DNA of 64,000 nucleotides from Halorientalis salina (GCF_005049285.1 NZ_SOSC01000002.1:248001-312000), one strand, 5' to 3'. Shown: positions 17,685 to 27,926, counted from the first letter of the stretch. Numbers and translations: made by a program. Notes: generated by a model from the letters alone, not told the origin.

Positions 17685-19028
17685 TCACTCCACGTACCGG
17701 TACTTCCGCTCGCCCATCCGGCCCCAGCCGTCGAAGACGAACTCCGCCTCGGGCGGGGTGAACGCCTCGGCTTCGGCGTCGGTATCCTTGTCGTGGTTGT
17801 GGACGTCGTGGATGTGCTTGTACTCCTCGTAGGAGATGCTGTACCGGGCTTCGAGCTGTTCGTCGACGTTCAGGGCCTCGATTTCGGCCTCCCAGCCGGG
17901 CTGGACGGTCTCGGCGTGGACCTCCGCCTGCGCCCCGCTGCCGTAGGAGGCGACGCCCAGCGTCTCGCCCGTCAGGTCCATCCCCGATTCGAGGGCGTGT
18001 TTGAGTCCGCTCGCGCGGGCGACGTGAACGCTCCCGGTGTACCAGTTACCCACCTCGCGGCTGATCGAGAGCGTCGGGTCGACGGTCGCTTCGTACCAGT
18101 CGAGATAGCGGTCGGTCTCGACGAGTTCGTCCGTGTACTCACCCATCGCGTCGACGTACTCCTCGTCGGTGTCGAACGCCTCGGGCCGGGGCTGGCGGCC
18201 GATGTCCGGCGCGAGTTCCTCCTCGACTGCTGTGTCGCGGATCATGTGCCGGTAGGCTAGCGCGGCAGCCTTCCGGACCATCCCCGGGAACGGGGTGTGG
18301 AACGGGAGCAGGACGAACTCGTCGGGGGGGATCTCGCCAGCGACCGACTCGTAGTCCCTGACCGCTTCGCGCATCCGCGCGAGGTAGACCTGCACCGAGC
18401 GCTTCCCGTCGACGGACGGGAACTGCTGGTTGGGCTTGAGGAAGTCCGTCTCGTCGGCGCTGCCGTAGCCCTGCTCGGTCGAGAGCGCGACCAGATCCGG
18501 GTCCTCGGTGATGAGCATCGCGACGGCACCAGCCCCCTGGGTCGCTTCGCCGGGGTCACCGCGGGCGTAGAGGGCGGTGTCGGTCGCGACGACCAGCGCC
18601 GCACGGCCGCGGTGACGGCCGGCACGGATCCAGTTGTACGCGTCGTCGATGCTCTGGGTCCCAGCGACGCAGGCGAACTTCCGTTCGCCCTTGTTGGCGT
18701 GGTGGAAGTCGCCGTCGTACACCTGCTCCAGGCAGCCGGCGATGTACGTCGAGACGGGCTTGGAGTTGTCGAACGCGCTTTCGGTCGCCACGTCGATGCG
18801 CCCGATGTCCGCGGGCGTTAGCCCCTTCCGTTCCATCAGCCGATGGGCGGCGTTGGCCCCCATCGTCACGATGTCCTCGTAGGCGTCGGGGAACGAACTC
18901 GAGTGCAGTCCGAGCCCTTTCGTGTATTTTTCCGGTTCCTCGCCTTTGGCCGGTGCGAACGTCTCGGCCAGGTCGAGTTCGAGTTTGCCCGTTCGGATTT
19001 CGATGGCGTCGATGCCGACCGCTGTCAT
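17685..19028 (-). CDS. mvaS: Hydroxymethylglutaryl-CoA synthase
   Basis: A 447-residue condensing enzyme that joins acetyl-CoA and acetoacetyl-CoA to HMG-CoA in the mevalonate pathway feeding archaeal isoprenoid lipids. The acid/base Glu lies in ATESAFDNSKP, the nucleophile Cys in KFACVAGTQS, and the His in LPFHTPFPGM, the expected Cys-His-Glu set. The length fits haloarchaeal HMGS. It is monocistronic in this window, with no thiolase or HMG-CoA reductase next to it. Confidence 0.95.
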   Translation of the reverse strand: MTAVGIDAIEIRTGKLELDLAETFAPAKGEEPEKYTKGLGLHSSSFPDAYEDIVTMGANAAHRLMERKGLTPADIGRIDVATESAFDNSKPVSTYIAGCLEQVYDGDFHHANKGERKFACVAGTQSIDDAYNWIRAGRHRGRAALVVATDTALYARGDPGEATQGAGAVAMLITEDPDLVALSTEQGYGSADETDFLKPNQQFPSVDGKRSVQVYLARMREAVRDYESVAGEIPPDEFVLLPFHTPFPGMVRKAAALAYRHMIRDTAVEEELAPDIGRQPRPEAFDTDEEYVDAMGEYTDELVETDRYLDWYEATVDPTLSISREVGNWYTGSVHVARASGLKHALESGMDLTGETLGVASYGSGAQAEVHAETVQPGWEAEIEALNVDEQLEARYSISYEEYKHIHDVHNHDKDTDAEAEAFTPPEAEFVFDGWGRMGERKYRYVE

Positions 19029-19262
19029 ATCACCATCTCAGGCGAGCAACTATAATATATTGTCGACTGAACGTTCGACAGGCGTCGAATATCGTGGTCG
19101 GTAGAGCGCAGGCGATCCCGATCGCAGGCGATGTCTCAGTTGCGCGGAACGAGCACAGCCGGAGCCATAAACTAATATATGCTAGCGCATCAACAACATA
19201 TCACCAGAAGATAACGAGACGGGCAAGCAGCGTCTACAGGATCGCGATACCCAAACGAACAC

Positions 19263-22130
19263 ATGACCCATCCATCACCTCGGAAGAAAACAAAAGCGAT
19301 CTATCTGGTCGTGCTCGTCGTTCTTTCGACGACCGTTATTGGACTTCCTTTGACAGGTACAGCGGCTGCGACGAACGCACCGACGGAAGTTTCAGCGAAC
19401 GACCTCCCGTCCTCGGTCGTCTATCTCGGACAGGAACTCGAAGTCGGAGTCACTGGGAGCGATAACGGTGATTTCGAGGTCGACAACGAAGACACGGTGT
19501 TCTTTTACGAGATTGAACAGGGCGAAGACACCCGACTGGTCGATACCGAAACGGTGGAAGACGGGAAGATCACGCTCGATACGAGCGTTCTCGATGACGG
19601 CGGTCAGTTCGCGATCAACAACAGGAGTTCCTACCGGGAGTACCAGACCGAGTTCGCGATCCTGACACAGGAGTTCGACGTCGAGTCGTCACAGGAGACC
19701 GTGACCGAGGACGACGAGGAGGTAACGTTCGACGTGTTCAGCAATCGCAACCCGGACTACAACGTGACGATCAGTGCGGACGGACTCGATTACGACGAGT
19801 TGAACGCGACGTTCGTCCACCCCGACACCGGACTCACGGAAGTCACCAACCCGAACCACCTGCCGCTCGACCGGCTCGGGTTCGATCGCGAGGAGGGAGA
19901 CGGCGTCGAGGAACTCCGAAACAACGGCTACATCACGCTGAACCTCTCGGACTCGACGCGCTTCGAGACCGAAGAGGAGATCGTCGCAAACTTTTCGAAC
20001 CTCGCCGAAGAGGAAGGCCTGTCGGCCAACGAGGAGTACGAGTTCGAGCTGTCGGTGACGGACACGACATCCTCGGACAACGTCACCCTCCAGACTGGGG
20101 AGACGACGGCGGAGTTCGGCCAGTCGCTGTACACGCGAGCCGCCGGTGATCTGGCGGCGGTGAGCGTGTCCCTCGATGCGACCGACGAGGGGTGGGTGCA
20201 GTTCGCCGATCCGTCCGGCAGCTTCGTCGACGTTCTCTATCTCAGCGACGACGACGGTGACGGCGACGTTTCGTTCGTGATGAACACCCGTCTCGCGGGG
20301 ACGAACCACGACGAGCTGAGCGGCCTCGATAGCGGAGATTCCGATGTCGTGTACTACTCAGAAAGCGACACGGTTTCGAGCTACATCCACGACGAATCCA
20401 TCGGGAACGAGGGCACCGACGTGACCAGGGCGACGTTCTACGACGGGAGCGTCGACGACGCGAACGAGCTCACGTTCGCCGAGTACGTTCAGGAGGTAAA
20501 CGGCGCGACGCCGACGGAACAACTCTCGCGCCCCTTACAGCCGACCGACTACGATCTGATCGTCGCCAACGAGGGACGGTTCGTCGTCGACGACGGGGAC
20601 CCGACAGTCGACGACGAGATCGGGACCGCCGAGTTCGACCTCGTCCAGCCGTCCGTCAGAGACGTGACCACGTGGACCGCTCCGGCCGGGGACGCCGACG
20701 ACGCGAGCAGCCTGACAGCGCTCTCGTCGGACCTCACGAACCGCGCCGACATCTCGCTGGGCGATAAGGCCCTCATCCGGTTCAACGCGACCGGGTTCGT
20801 CGGCGCGATGGCGACGATCGACTACATCCAGAACGGCAACGACATCGACGAGGGACTGTCCGAGGGATACCAGCCGAACGTCCTGCACGAACTCGCCGGT
20901 GGCGACACGGACTGGCAGGGCGAGGGCATACAGTTCTCGTTCGAGGGAGAGCGAAAGGTCAACCGCGACCGGAACGAGTTGGACGTTTCGAGTGCGAGCG
21001 AGAACGAGGTGTACGCGCTCGTGACTCAGCAGACGGCCGAAGACAACGTCGGTTCGCTGGGCATCGTCGTCGACACCGATGCCGAACCGTTCACCGACGG
21101 CCTGTCAGACGGCGAGGAGTTCGATACGGAACTGCGGTACGTCGCGCCCGGTAGCGAGTTCCGGTTCACGGCTGGCCGGGAACCACTCGGTGGCCGGAGC
21201 GGCGATACGTCCGACCCGGCGTACCCGTACTTCGGTTCGAGCGTTCGCGAGAACGTGACCGAAGCCGCGACGATCTCCGTCGAGGAACAAGCGGTGACGT
21301 TCTCGAACACTGACGGAGAGACCGTTCAGCTCGCTCCGAACGCGAACGCGCTGGTCTCGGGCAGAACGAACGTCGCCCCCGGTTCAACCGCGCGAGTCAG
21401 CGTGCGGCTCACCCCACCGGATCAGGACCTGCCGGACGAGGACCCGAGCTTCCTCGCCCGAGAGCAGATCGAAATCGAGGACGACGGGTCGTTCAGTACC
21501 GAACTCGACCTGAGTAGCCGCGTCGTCGGTGAGGAGGGATACCTGACGTTTACTGTCGGTGATGATCAGATCGGCAGTTACGACGTCGTCTTCCGGAACC
21601 TCAGCCAGGTACAATCGAAGTATTTCGACGTAGGTGTCGAGGCACCGAAGCGCGTCGCAGCAAACGAGACGTTCAACGTGTCCGCGACAGTCACGAATAC
21701 CGGCGACCAATCCGGGACGGGCGAGTTGGCCCTGAGCGTCGCCGGGGAAACCGCCGTCAGAGGCGTGTTCGACCTCGACCGCGGCGAGTTTGAGAGCCTC
21801 TCTGAGAACGTGGTAGCCGGAGCCGAAGCCGACACCATCAGCATTACCGCGAGCACGCAGGACGCGACGGCGAACGCGACCGTCAACGTCACCGGAACGA
21901 ACGACCGGACCAACGAGACGAACGCCACGACACCGGACACCGAGACAACAACGTCACCCGATGGGGCGACGGCCACGAACACACCCGCAGGTGGACAGCC
22001 AAACGGGACATCGACGGACACCGGAGGCAGCGGAAACGAGTCTGGTCTCCCCAACTTCGTCGTCGGTGGGGCGGTTCTCGCGCTCGTGAGCGGAGGCGTG
22101 GTCCTGTTCCGCCGCTGGAACAGGGTGTAA
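19263..22130 (+). CDS. Cell-surface glycoprotein (S-layer-type)
   Basis: A 955-residue secreted protein. The signal peptide (MTHPSPRKKTKAIYLVVLVV..., cleavage probably near TGTAAATN) is typical of haloarchaeal surface glycoproteins. A very acidic beta-rich ectodomain follows with many N-glycosylation sequons (NVT, NAT, NET). Near the end a Thr/Asn/Gly-rich stretch precedes one transmembrane helix and Arg-Arg (residues about 925-955). The tripartite tail resembles an archaeosortase signal, but the usual PGF is replaced by GLPNF. It may be the major S-layer protein or a paralogue. Confidence 0.85.
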   Translation: MTHPSPRKKTKAIYLVVLVVLSTTVIGLPLTGTAAATNAPTEVSANDLPSSVVYLGQELEVGVTGSDNGDFEVDNEDTVFFYEIEQGEDTRLVDTETVEDGKITLDTSVLDDGGQFAINNRSSYREYQTEFAILTQEFDVESSQETVTEDDEEVTFDVFSNRNPDYNVTISADGLDYDELNATFVHPDTGLTEVTNPNHLPLDRLGFDREEGDGVEELRNNGYITLNLSDSTRFETEEEIVANFSNLAEEEGLSANEEYEFELSVTDTTSSDNVTLQTGETTAEFGQSLYTRAAGDLAAVSVSLDATDEGWVQFADPSGSFVDVLYLSDDDGDGDVSFVMNTRLAGTNHDELSGLDSGDSDVVYYSESDTVSSYIHDESIGNEGTDVTRATFYDGSVDDANELTFAEYVQEVNGATPTEQLSRPLQPTDYDLIVANEGRFVVDDGDPTVDDEIGTAEFDLVQPSVRDVTTWTAPAGDADDASSLTALSSDLTNRADISLGDKALIRFNATGFVGAMATIDYIQNGNDIDEGLSEGYQPNVLHELAGGDTDWQGEGIQFSFEGERKVNRDRNELDVSSASENEVYALVTQQTAEDNVGSLGIVVDTDAEPFTDGLSDGEEFDTELRYVAPGSEFRFTAGREPLGGRSGDTSDPAYPYFGSSVRENVTEAATISVEEQAVTFSNTDGETVQLAPNANALVSGRTNVAPGSTARVSVRLTPPDQDLPDEDPSFLAREQIEIEDDGSFSTELDLSSRVVGEEGYLTFTVGDDQIGSYDVVFRNLSQVQSKYFDVGVEAPKRVAANETFNVSATVTNTGDQSGTGELALSVAGETAVRGVFDLDRGEFESLSENVVAGAEADTISITASTQDATANATVNVTGTNDRTNETNATTPDTETTTSPDGATATNTPAGGQPNGTSTDTGGSGNESGLPNFVVGGAVLALVSGGVVLFRRWNRV

Positions 22131-22220
22131 GTCACCCCCACCTGCGTCAGAGGACGGGTCGAGACGGATCGCGCGTCGTCGTGGCTAAATGATTATATGT
22201 CCGAGGACTGTCTATGGAGT

Positions 22221-23633
22221 ATGGACCACCAGCGACGAGTGTTACTTCGGGCTCTCGGGGCCGGGCTTGGACTGGGCTCGGCGGGCTGTCTCACACGAGG
22301 GCAGACGCAGAACGCTACCGACGGTGGAACGGAGACTCCAGTCCGGAATCCGGACCGGCCGGTCGAGGAGACACCGGGCGGCGATACTGTCGCCGAGCAG
22401 TCCGAACCGACGGCAACCGAGCAGTCGACGATGACCGAGGCGGAGGGCCGCCTCGCGGAGACGACAGAGCGGATCATGGACGAGTTGGACTGGTTCGCGT
22501 CCGAGTACCAGGGGGCGATAGCGGCGTTCAAGGAGGCCGGTGAGGAGGTCACGTCGACGGTCAACGAGGTCGCCGAGGCGGTCCCACTCACCAAGCAGGA
22601 CGTGCGCCGTCTCGACGGCGAGATCGATCGCCCCCGAATGGACCAGGGGTGGCCCTGGGACATCTGGTGGGAGAAAGGCGATAAGCGCTGGCGGCGGTTT
22701 GATATCAACTGGCAGGAGCCGATCGAGGACGATCCGGAGCCACCGCTGCTGGACAGCGGGGCCATTGACAGCCTCCGTCAAAAAACTGACGCGTTCGCGG
22801 ACACGTTCGAGGAGGAGTTACACCCACACTTTTCAGGCGCGGGGAAGGAACGGCAGTTCGGGGCCAGCACCATCGACGTCATCGAGCAGTTCAACACGAT
22901 GGGCGACGCCGCGATGGTCGTCGCCGGCCTCATACGCCTGTACGAACACTACGAGACAGTCACCGGCAGTAAGTACGTCCAGGAGAATCTCTCGAACGAT
23001 CCGATCCGCAACCGGCTAGTCAAGTATCTCACAGCGTCAGGAACGGGGCCAAACCCGGATCCACCATTGTTTGAACTCGACTATCGCGGACAGTACTCAC
23101 ACACTGCGTTTGTACATGCAAGAACTGTCGGCGAAGATCGAGCCGAGGCGCTTGCCCAAACCGAACCTGTGATGTCTATTAACGGTTCGACATCGCTGTC
23201 TGGAGAACTACAGCTACAAAGCCTCGTGAAACCACTGACTGTTGATGACGATCGGGTTGATGTTTGCTACGCTATCGTCAACATGTGGGAGAACACCGTA
23301 AGATACAGTGAGGAGTTTCCGTCGCAGACTATTTTTTGTCAGCGGTACACGAATACAGACGCGGCCAGATCCGCAACACGCTCCCTGTTGGACCGGAACA
23401 CTGTCTGGCAATCGGATCAAATTGAAGTACAGATCGGCGGGGAAGGTGGCACGAACTGGACGCCAATCGTGTACTCTTACGAGAGCGAGCAATGGTATGC
23501 ACTCTTTAAACAAGTGGGACGGACGACATACATTACAGGAGTATCCCGTCGACCGTTCGAACACCGGGACGAAGATTGGACCGACCCGTTGGAACTATCT
23601 TGGATTCGGACCGGCGAACCGGTGCAGGCGTGA
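22221..23633 (+). CDS. Secreted lipoprotein of unknown function
   Basis: A 470-residue precursor with RR in the N-region (MDHQRRVLLRALGAG) and the lipobox LGSAGC, so Tat export and lipid anchoring are likely. The mature part is acidic, with predicted helices in residues 60-180 (MTEAEGRLAETTERIMDELDW...). The GC content drops visibly after about 23030, within the gene, while the frame stays open. An alternative start lies at 22197. It converges with the pilin-like gene, leaving 21 bases between stops. No family recognised. Confidence 0.75.
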   Translation: MDHQRRVLLRALGAGLGLGSAGCLTRGQTQNATDGGTETPVRNPDRPVEETPGGDTVAEQSEPTATEQSTMTEAEGRLAETTERIMDELDWFASEYQGAIAAFKEAGEEVTSTVNEVAEAVPLTKQDVRRLDGEIDRPRMDQGWPWDIWWEKGDKRWRRFDINWQEPIEDDPEPPLLDSGAIDSLRQKTDAFADTFEEELHPHFSGAGKERQFGASTIDVIEQFNTMGDAAMVVAGLIRLYEHYETVTGSKYVQENLSNDPIRNRLVKYLTASGTGPNPDPPLFELDYRGQYSHTAFVHARTVGEDRAEALAQTEPVMSINGSTSLSGELQLQSLVKPLTVDDDRVDVCYAIVNMWENTVRYSEEFPSQTIFCQRYTNTDAARSATRSLLDRNTVWQSDQIEVQIGGEGGTNWTPIVYSYESEQWYALFKQVGRTTYITGVSRRPFEHRDEDWTDPLELSWIRTGEPVQA

Positions 23634-23654
23634 ACTAACACAGGGTCAGAAAGA

Positions 23655-25829
23655 TTACGTCTGTTTGAAGAAGAATCGTTGCTTGTCCCCGTTACTCAGG
23701 ACGAGCGTAACCGTCACGTCGGCATCCGCTGCCGAGTCGGTGATTTCGAGCGATCCCAGGTCTGCAGGAGAATTCTTATCATATTCGAAGTATCTGAAGT
23801 CTATCGTGACGCTGTCGTCGTCCGGTCCGATTTCTGCATACGTTCCACCTTCGTCTTCGAGATCGTACGATGTTCCATCCGCAGCGAACGATTTTCCGTT
23901 CCCCTCAGCATTAGCCGACCCAGGCGTCGTCGAGCCTTGAATCTCGAACTCTTCGCCTTTTTTATCATTTATCTGGACATTGGTGGCGATATCGGTCACG
24001 TCAATCGAAAACTCCTCAACTGTTACCAGTGAGTCACCGGTATTTTCGATATCAAATATTAGTTGATCACCAGCAGTATCTACTTCATCTCCAACTGAAC
24101 CGACCGGCTGGAGCGCCTGATTTGATACCCCATCCGCACCCGGCGTCACGGTGAACGTATCGGCACCAGTTCCACCACCCGGGAATGTGTAACTGAGCGT
24201 GATATCAACCGGTTCGTCCGACATGTCGACGTTTGTTGACCCGAACCCGTAAAACTCGTACAGGTAGAACTTCATCTGACCACCGTCCGAAGAAACGACT
24301 GGGTTCGCGTTGTTGAGGAATCCGTCAGAGTCTATGTCGATAGATCCGGGGAGTGTAATCCCGTCGTTGATATCGTTGTATCCGTTCGAGACATCTCCGT
24401 CGACGTACAGTTCGTTCCGGCCGGGTCCAGGAGGTTCGTTGTCCCCGTATACGTCCGTGAGAGTGTCGATGTTGTTACTCTGTGGTGCGATATTGATGTC
24501 AGTAACGGTGACGTCCTGTCCGTAATCATTAGTAATACTGAAGTTAACTCCTCCTGGCGCAGAGTAATAGTCTGGCCCATCGTACGCCTCAGCGTCCTCG
24601 TTGTAGCGCAGTTCGCCACTCGGGCTAGTACTGCCGGTTCCTGGCTGTTCCACGTTCACTTTGAACGTCACTTTCTCCCTGTCCATCTCCGTCGCGTCGT
24701 CACTAGCGTTGAACACGATGTCTTTCCAGCCATTGCCGCTCGCTGTATACAGGAACGTGGCTCGGCCATCGGTTCCAGTCGTCTTCGTCGACTGATCCAG
24801 ATCGTTGCTTGTGATGTCTGAAGCGGTTTTGTTCAGTCTCACGGGAACGTCACTGAGGGGATTGTTGTATTCGTCACGTGCCTCGACGACGAGTTTCTGG
24901 GTGTTACCCTGCGTAACGGACGAACCGTTACCTTCCACGTCAGTCACGTAACGGAATTCCGGTTCGCGTACGCCGCCTCCGACGCCGACTCGCGCCATCC
25001 GGAGCGTGTAGTTGACATCGCGTTCCAGTTCGATTTGCAACAGACCGTACTCGCCGTCCAGCGCGTTCTCGTCCACGTCGACGTTCGTGACGTGCTCTTT
25101 GTCCCCTACGAGGCCCTGCCAGTCGTCCGTCGAGAGTCGCGTCGGCAGTTCGAGCCGGATGTTCTCGGATCGGTTCCAGACCGATACTGACGTGGTCGAG
25201 CTGCTTGCGGACTGAACGTCCAGCGAAATCCGGTCCGACCGGCTCGTACCGAGCGAGCCGTTCAGCGTGACGAGCGTCAGGCGTTTCCCGTCGATGAGTT
25301 GCTGGCCCGTGATGTTGTTCGTGTTGTCCCGGAACTCGTTGTACAACACGCTGTTCTCGTAGACCGTCGTCGGTGCCTCGCTGTACAAATTGTAATCGGG
25401 CGCGTACACTAGCGATCCCGTCGTGAAGTTCCGGGCAGTGCCGTTCCAGACATCGCCAACCTCGTCGCTCTCGCTCGGACTCGTGTCTGCGTTCTGAATC
25501 GACAGGTTGTAACTCCCGTTTGTGGTCCGCTCGGTCCGGATCGTTCCCGACGGCGGTCCAGGGTTGAGAGCGGCGAGACGACTGGGATACCTGACGCCTA
25601 GGTCGACAGAGACGGAGCGGCCAGTGCCACCACCCGGAATCGACACGATGGCGTTCCGCACCTCCTGCATCTGCCCCTGCACACGCTGGTTGTGGTTGAA
25701 CTCGATTTCCTCGTTCTGGTTCGGGACGACGAAGGCCTGATACGTGCTGAAACTGATGATCAGGATACCGAACAGGAGGACAGCTCCGATCTGGATCGCT
25801 TGTCCTCGCCGGTCGTCCCTGAGTCGCAT
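23655..25829 (-). CDS. Pilin-like secreted protein with Ig-like domain
   Basis: A 724-residue protein. The short basic N-terminus followed at once by a hydrophobic helix (RRGQAIQIGAVLLFGILIISF) resembles type-IV-pilin-like haloarchaeal surface proteins, though a prepilin peptidase site is not certain. The ectodomain has many NxS/T sequons and a Big-1/invasin-type Ig repeat at about residues 330-410 (EARDEYNNPLSDVPVRLN, then TGTDGRATFLYTASG), followed by beta-rich CARDB-like segments (INIA..., VEEFSIDV). Codon third positions are much less GC-rich than in neighbours, suggesting transfer or a variable surface locus. Confidence 0.8.
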   Translation of the reverse strand: MRLRDDRRGQAIQIGAVLLFGILIISFSTYQAFVVPNQNEEIEFNHNQRVQGQMQEVRNAIVSIPGGGTGRSVSVDLGVRYPSRLAALNPGPPSGTIRTERTTNGSYNLSIQNADTSPSESDEVGDVWNGTARNFTTGSLVYAPDYNLYSEAPTTVYENSVLYNEFRDNTNNITGQQLIDGKRLTLVTLNGSLGTSRSDRISLDVQSASSSTTSVSVWNRSENIRLELPTRLSTDDWQGLVGDKEHVTNVDVDENALDGEYGLLQIELERDVNYTLRMARVGVGGGVREPEFRYVTDVEGNGSSVTQGNTQKLVVEARDEYNNPLSDVPVRLNKTASDITSNDLDQSTKTTGTDGRATFLYTASGNGWKDIVFNASDDATEMDREKVTFKVNVEQPGTGSTSPSGELRYNEDAEAYDGPDYYSAPGGVNFSITNDYGQDVTVTDINIAPQSNNIDTLTDVYGDNEPPGPGRNELYVDGDVSNGYNDINDGITLPGSIDIDSDGFLNNANPVVSSDGGQMKFYLYEFYGFGSTNVDMSDEPVDITLSYTFPGGGTGADTFTVTPGADGVSNQALQPVGSVGDEVDTAGDQLIFDIENTGDSLVTVEEFSIDVTDIATNVQINDKKGEEFEIQGSTTPGSANAEGNGKSFAADGTSYDLEDEGGTYAEIGPDDDSVTIDFRYFEYDKNSPADLGSLEITDSAADADVTVTLVLSNGDKQRFFFKQT

Positions 25830-26027
25830 ATACGGTGAACTTGAATATCCAGAGTGATATATATAGCGACTACTCACCACTGGCTGACGCGTCGGTACGG
25901 ACTGCAAGACCGGGCGCCGTGACCAGCTGTCGGAGCAAAATCAGTCCCTGCGTGGTTTCGACTCTCGGGACCGTCGCCCGAACGTTCCCGCTCGCCCCAT
26001 TGTGGACCCACGAATCCTGTTTGCAGT

Positions 26028-26615
26028 TTACTCGCTGTCCTCGTCTTCCTCGACGACCTCGGGGTCGCTCATCGCCGTCTGGAGGCTGTCGAGCCCGTTG
26101 ACCCACTCGGCGACCAGCCCGAAGTCCAACTCCTCGGCCAGATCCATGGCCAGTTCGTCGCCGTCGATGATGCGCGTCCCCGCCTGCGCGCAGTAGCCAA
26201 GCGCCGCATCGAGGTCCTCCTCGGCCTCGGCGTCGGCGGCCGCGCGGACGTACTCCTCGATGGTGCCGTCCTCGGCGACGCCGCCAGCGATGTACTCCTC
26301 GGCCGCGTAGAAGACACAGACCAGCGAGGTCTGGACGCCGTCGACGAGCATCAGTTTCTCCTCGTCGTCCAGTTCGACCTCCGCGAGCACGATGTCGCGG
26401 ACCTCGGCCAGTTCCTCGACGGCCTCCTCCTCGTCGAGGTGGCCGTCGTCGTGGGCCGTGATGATCTTCGCGACCGCGATGGCGGTGTCGTCCTGGAGGT
26501 TCAACAGGAGCCGCGCCGAGTCCTCGTCCTCCGGGTCGATCTCCTCCTCGTCGATCCGGTCGATCCAGTTCTGCCAACGCTCTGCCGTGTAGTACGCTCC
26601 CGGCGGTTCACTCAT
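26028..26615 (-). CDS. DUF2150 family protein
   Basis: A 195-residue, extremely acidic, helical protein starting MSEPPGAYYTAERWQNWIDRI, with DSARLLLNLQDDTAIAVAKII; I recognise this as the archaeal DUF2150 family, whose function is unknown. There is no membrane segment. A TATA-like sequence GTTTATAT on the minus strand at about 26640-26647 lies about 27 nt before the ATG, consistent with leaderless transcription. Confidence 0.8.
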   Translation of the reverse strand: MSEPPGAYYTAERWQNWIDRIDEEEIDPEDEDSARLLLNLQDDTAIAVAKIITAHDDGHLDEEEAVEELAEVRDIVLAEVELDDEEKLMLVDGVQTSLVCVFYAAEEYIAGGVAEDGTIEEYVRAAADAEAEEDLDAALGYCAQAGTRIIDGDELAMDLAEELDFGLVAEWVNGLDSLQTAMSDPEVVEEDEDSE

Positions 26616-26638
26616 ACCTCGCCCTATACACAGCCGAG

Positions 26639-26647
26639 CATATAAAC
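26639..26647 (-). promoter_or_regulatory. TATA box of the DUF2150 gene
   Basis: GTTTATATG on the minus strand, about 25-30 nt before the ATG at 26615. This is the expected distance for a leaderless haloarchaeal promoter. Confidence 0.5.
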
Positions 26648-26729
26648 ACCCTGAGCCGCGCTCGTCGACGCCGCCGAACCTGTCACCCGCCCACAGATTA
26701 CACGAACGGGTCGCCCACGCATGTGACGT

Positions 26730-26945
26730 CTACGCGTCGAGATCGGCGTACTGGCGCAGGAGACCGCATTCGGGACACAGCAGGGTCAACACGGGCTGCC
26801 CGTCGGTGAGGCCGAGTCGTCCGAGCAGTCCCTCACGGCTGTCGGCGGTCCGCACGAACGGGGCCTGGGACTCGGCGAGCCCCTTTTTCATACCGAAAGT
26901 CACCCGCTCCATCGGAACCGCACAGTCGGGACAGTCGATATCCAT
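26730..26945 (-). CDS. Small zinc-ribbon protein
   Basis: A 71-residue protein with two Cys pairs, CPDC near the N-terminus and CPEC near the C-terminus, forming a likely zinc ribbon; in between is a charged loop. Such small haloarchaeal proteins are common and mostly uncharacterised. It follows the TatD-like hydrolase gene on the same strand (44 bases apart), so they may be co-transcribed. Confidence 0.75.
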   Translation of the reverse strand: MDIDCPDCAVPMERVTFGMKKGLAESQAPFVRTADSREGLLGRLGLTDGQPVLTLLCPECGLLRQYADLDA

Positions 26946-26988
26946 GCGCCGCCTTCGGTATCAACGAGAATCAGTCGTTCGGACCCGC

Positions 26989-27837
26989 TCAGTTCCCGCC
27001 CAGCGTGGCCTCGGTATCGATGCCGTACACCCGCGACGGCGTCTCGACGTGTGCGTTCCGGACCGCGTCCTCGTGGCCTTCTTCGAGCAGCCACCGCACG
27101 CGACGCGGGACGGTCTTGGGACCGAGGACCGCGCCCGGCCGGTCGGGGTCGTCGATGAAGTCCGTCTCCATCAGGAACGGCTCGTCCGCCTGGGACGCGA
27201 CGTCGAGTTCGTCCTTGTTCGAGAGAACGCTCGCGATTGGCCCCTCGACGTGCCCGCCTGAATAGTGTTTTACGACGCGCTCGCGCGGGAGCCCGCGTGC
27301 CTCGGCCCACTCGGCGACCTCGCTGAAGTCCTCGCCGCCCTCGGTGTGGAGCTGGACGGCACAGCCCGTCTCGGCGGCCACCTCGAAGGCGTGTTTCATC
27401 ACCTCGTTCGAGGCGTCCCAGACCGCGTCGCGCACGTCGTAGTGGGGTCGACCGGACTTGATCGCCAGCGCCGGCCCCTCGGCGACGTATTCGGCGGCCA
27501 CGTCGAGACCGGCACACATCAGGTCGCGGGCTTCCTCGGGCTCGTAGCCGCGCTCGTCCAGTTTGGAGATCAGCGCGGGATGGACGCCCAGGACCGGCCA
27601 GGCGCGGCCGTCCAGGACCTCGGTGGCGGCCTCGACGGCCTCGACGGTGAGGTCGAAGCCCTCCCGGAAGTCCTCGGGGTCGTCGACCTCGACGCCGAGC
27701 AGCCAGGAGGGTTTGTTCAACACGAGGAGGTGCGTCCCGCCGAGCTCGGCGAAGTCCTCGACTGCTGCGGTGTTCCGGCCGTTGACCGGGTCGAGGTGGA
27801 GGTGGTTGTCCAGCACCGGCGTGTCGAGTTCGTCCAT
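26989..27837 (-). CDS. TatD-like metal-dependent hydrolase
   Basis: A 282-residue TIM-barrel amidohydrolase. The metal-binding pattern is visible: DNHLHL (HxH at the first strand), the LGVHP strand, LHTEGG, VKHYSGG and METDFIDD (the late Asp). The order matches TatD-type metal-dependent deoxyribonucleases/phosphoesterases, in the divergent archaeal subgroup. The ATG at 27837 puts the HxH motif near residue 11, as is usual; a longer frame upstream is Pro/Arg-rich and rejected. Its start region is shared with the divergent exchanger gene at 27927. Confidence 0.85.
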   Translation of the reverse strand: MDELDTPVLDNHLHLDPVNGRNTAAVEDFAELGGTHLLVLNKPSWLLGVEVDDPEDFREGFDLTVEAVEAATEVLDGRAWPVLGVHPALISKLDERGYEPEEARDLMCAGLDVAAEYVAEGPALAIKSGRPHYDVRDAVWDASNEVMKHAFEVAAETGCAVQLHTEGGEDFSEVAEWAEARGLPRERVVKHYSGGHVEGPIASVLSNKDELDVASQADEPFLMETDFIDDPDRPGAVLGPKTVPRRVRWLLEEGHEDAVRNAHVETPSRVYGIDTEATLGGN

Positions 27838-27926
27838 GTCCGTGGAGGGGCCTGCCGGCGGCAAAAGCGGTTCGCCTCCGTCCGGTGACGGAACGGCTTT
27901 GTGTCCGCCCCGGGTTATCCGGCCCA

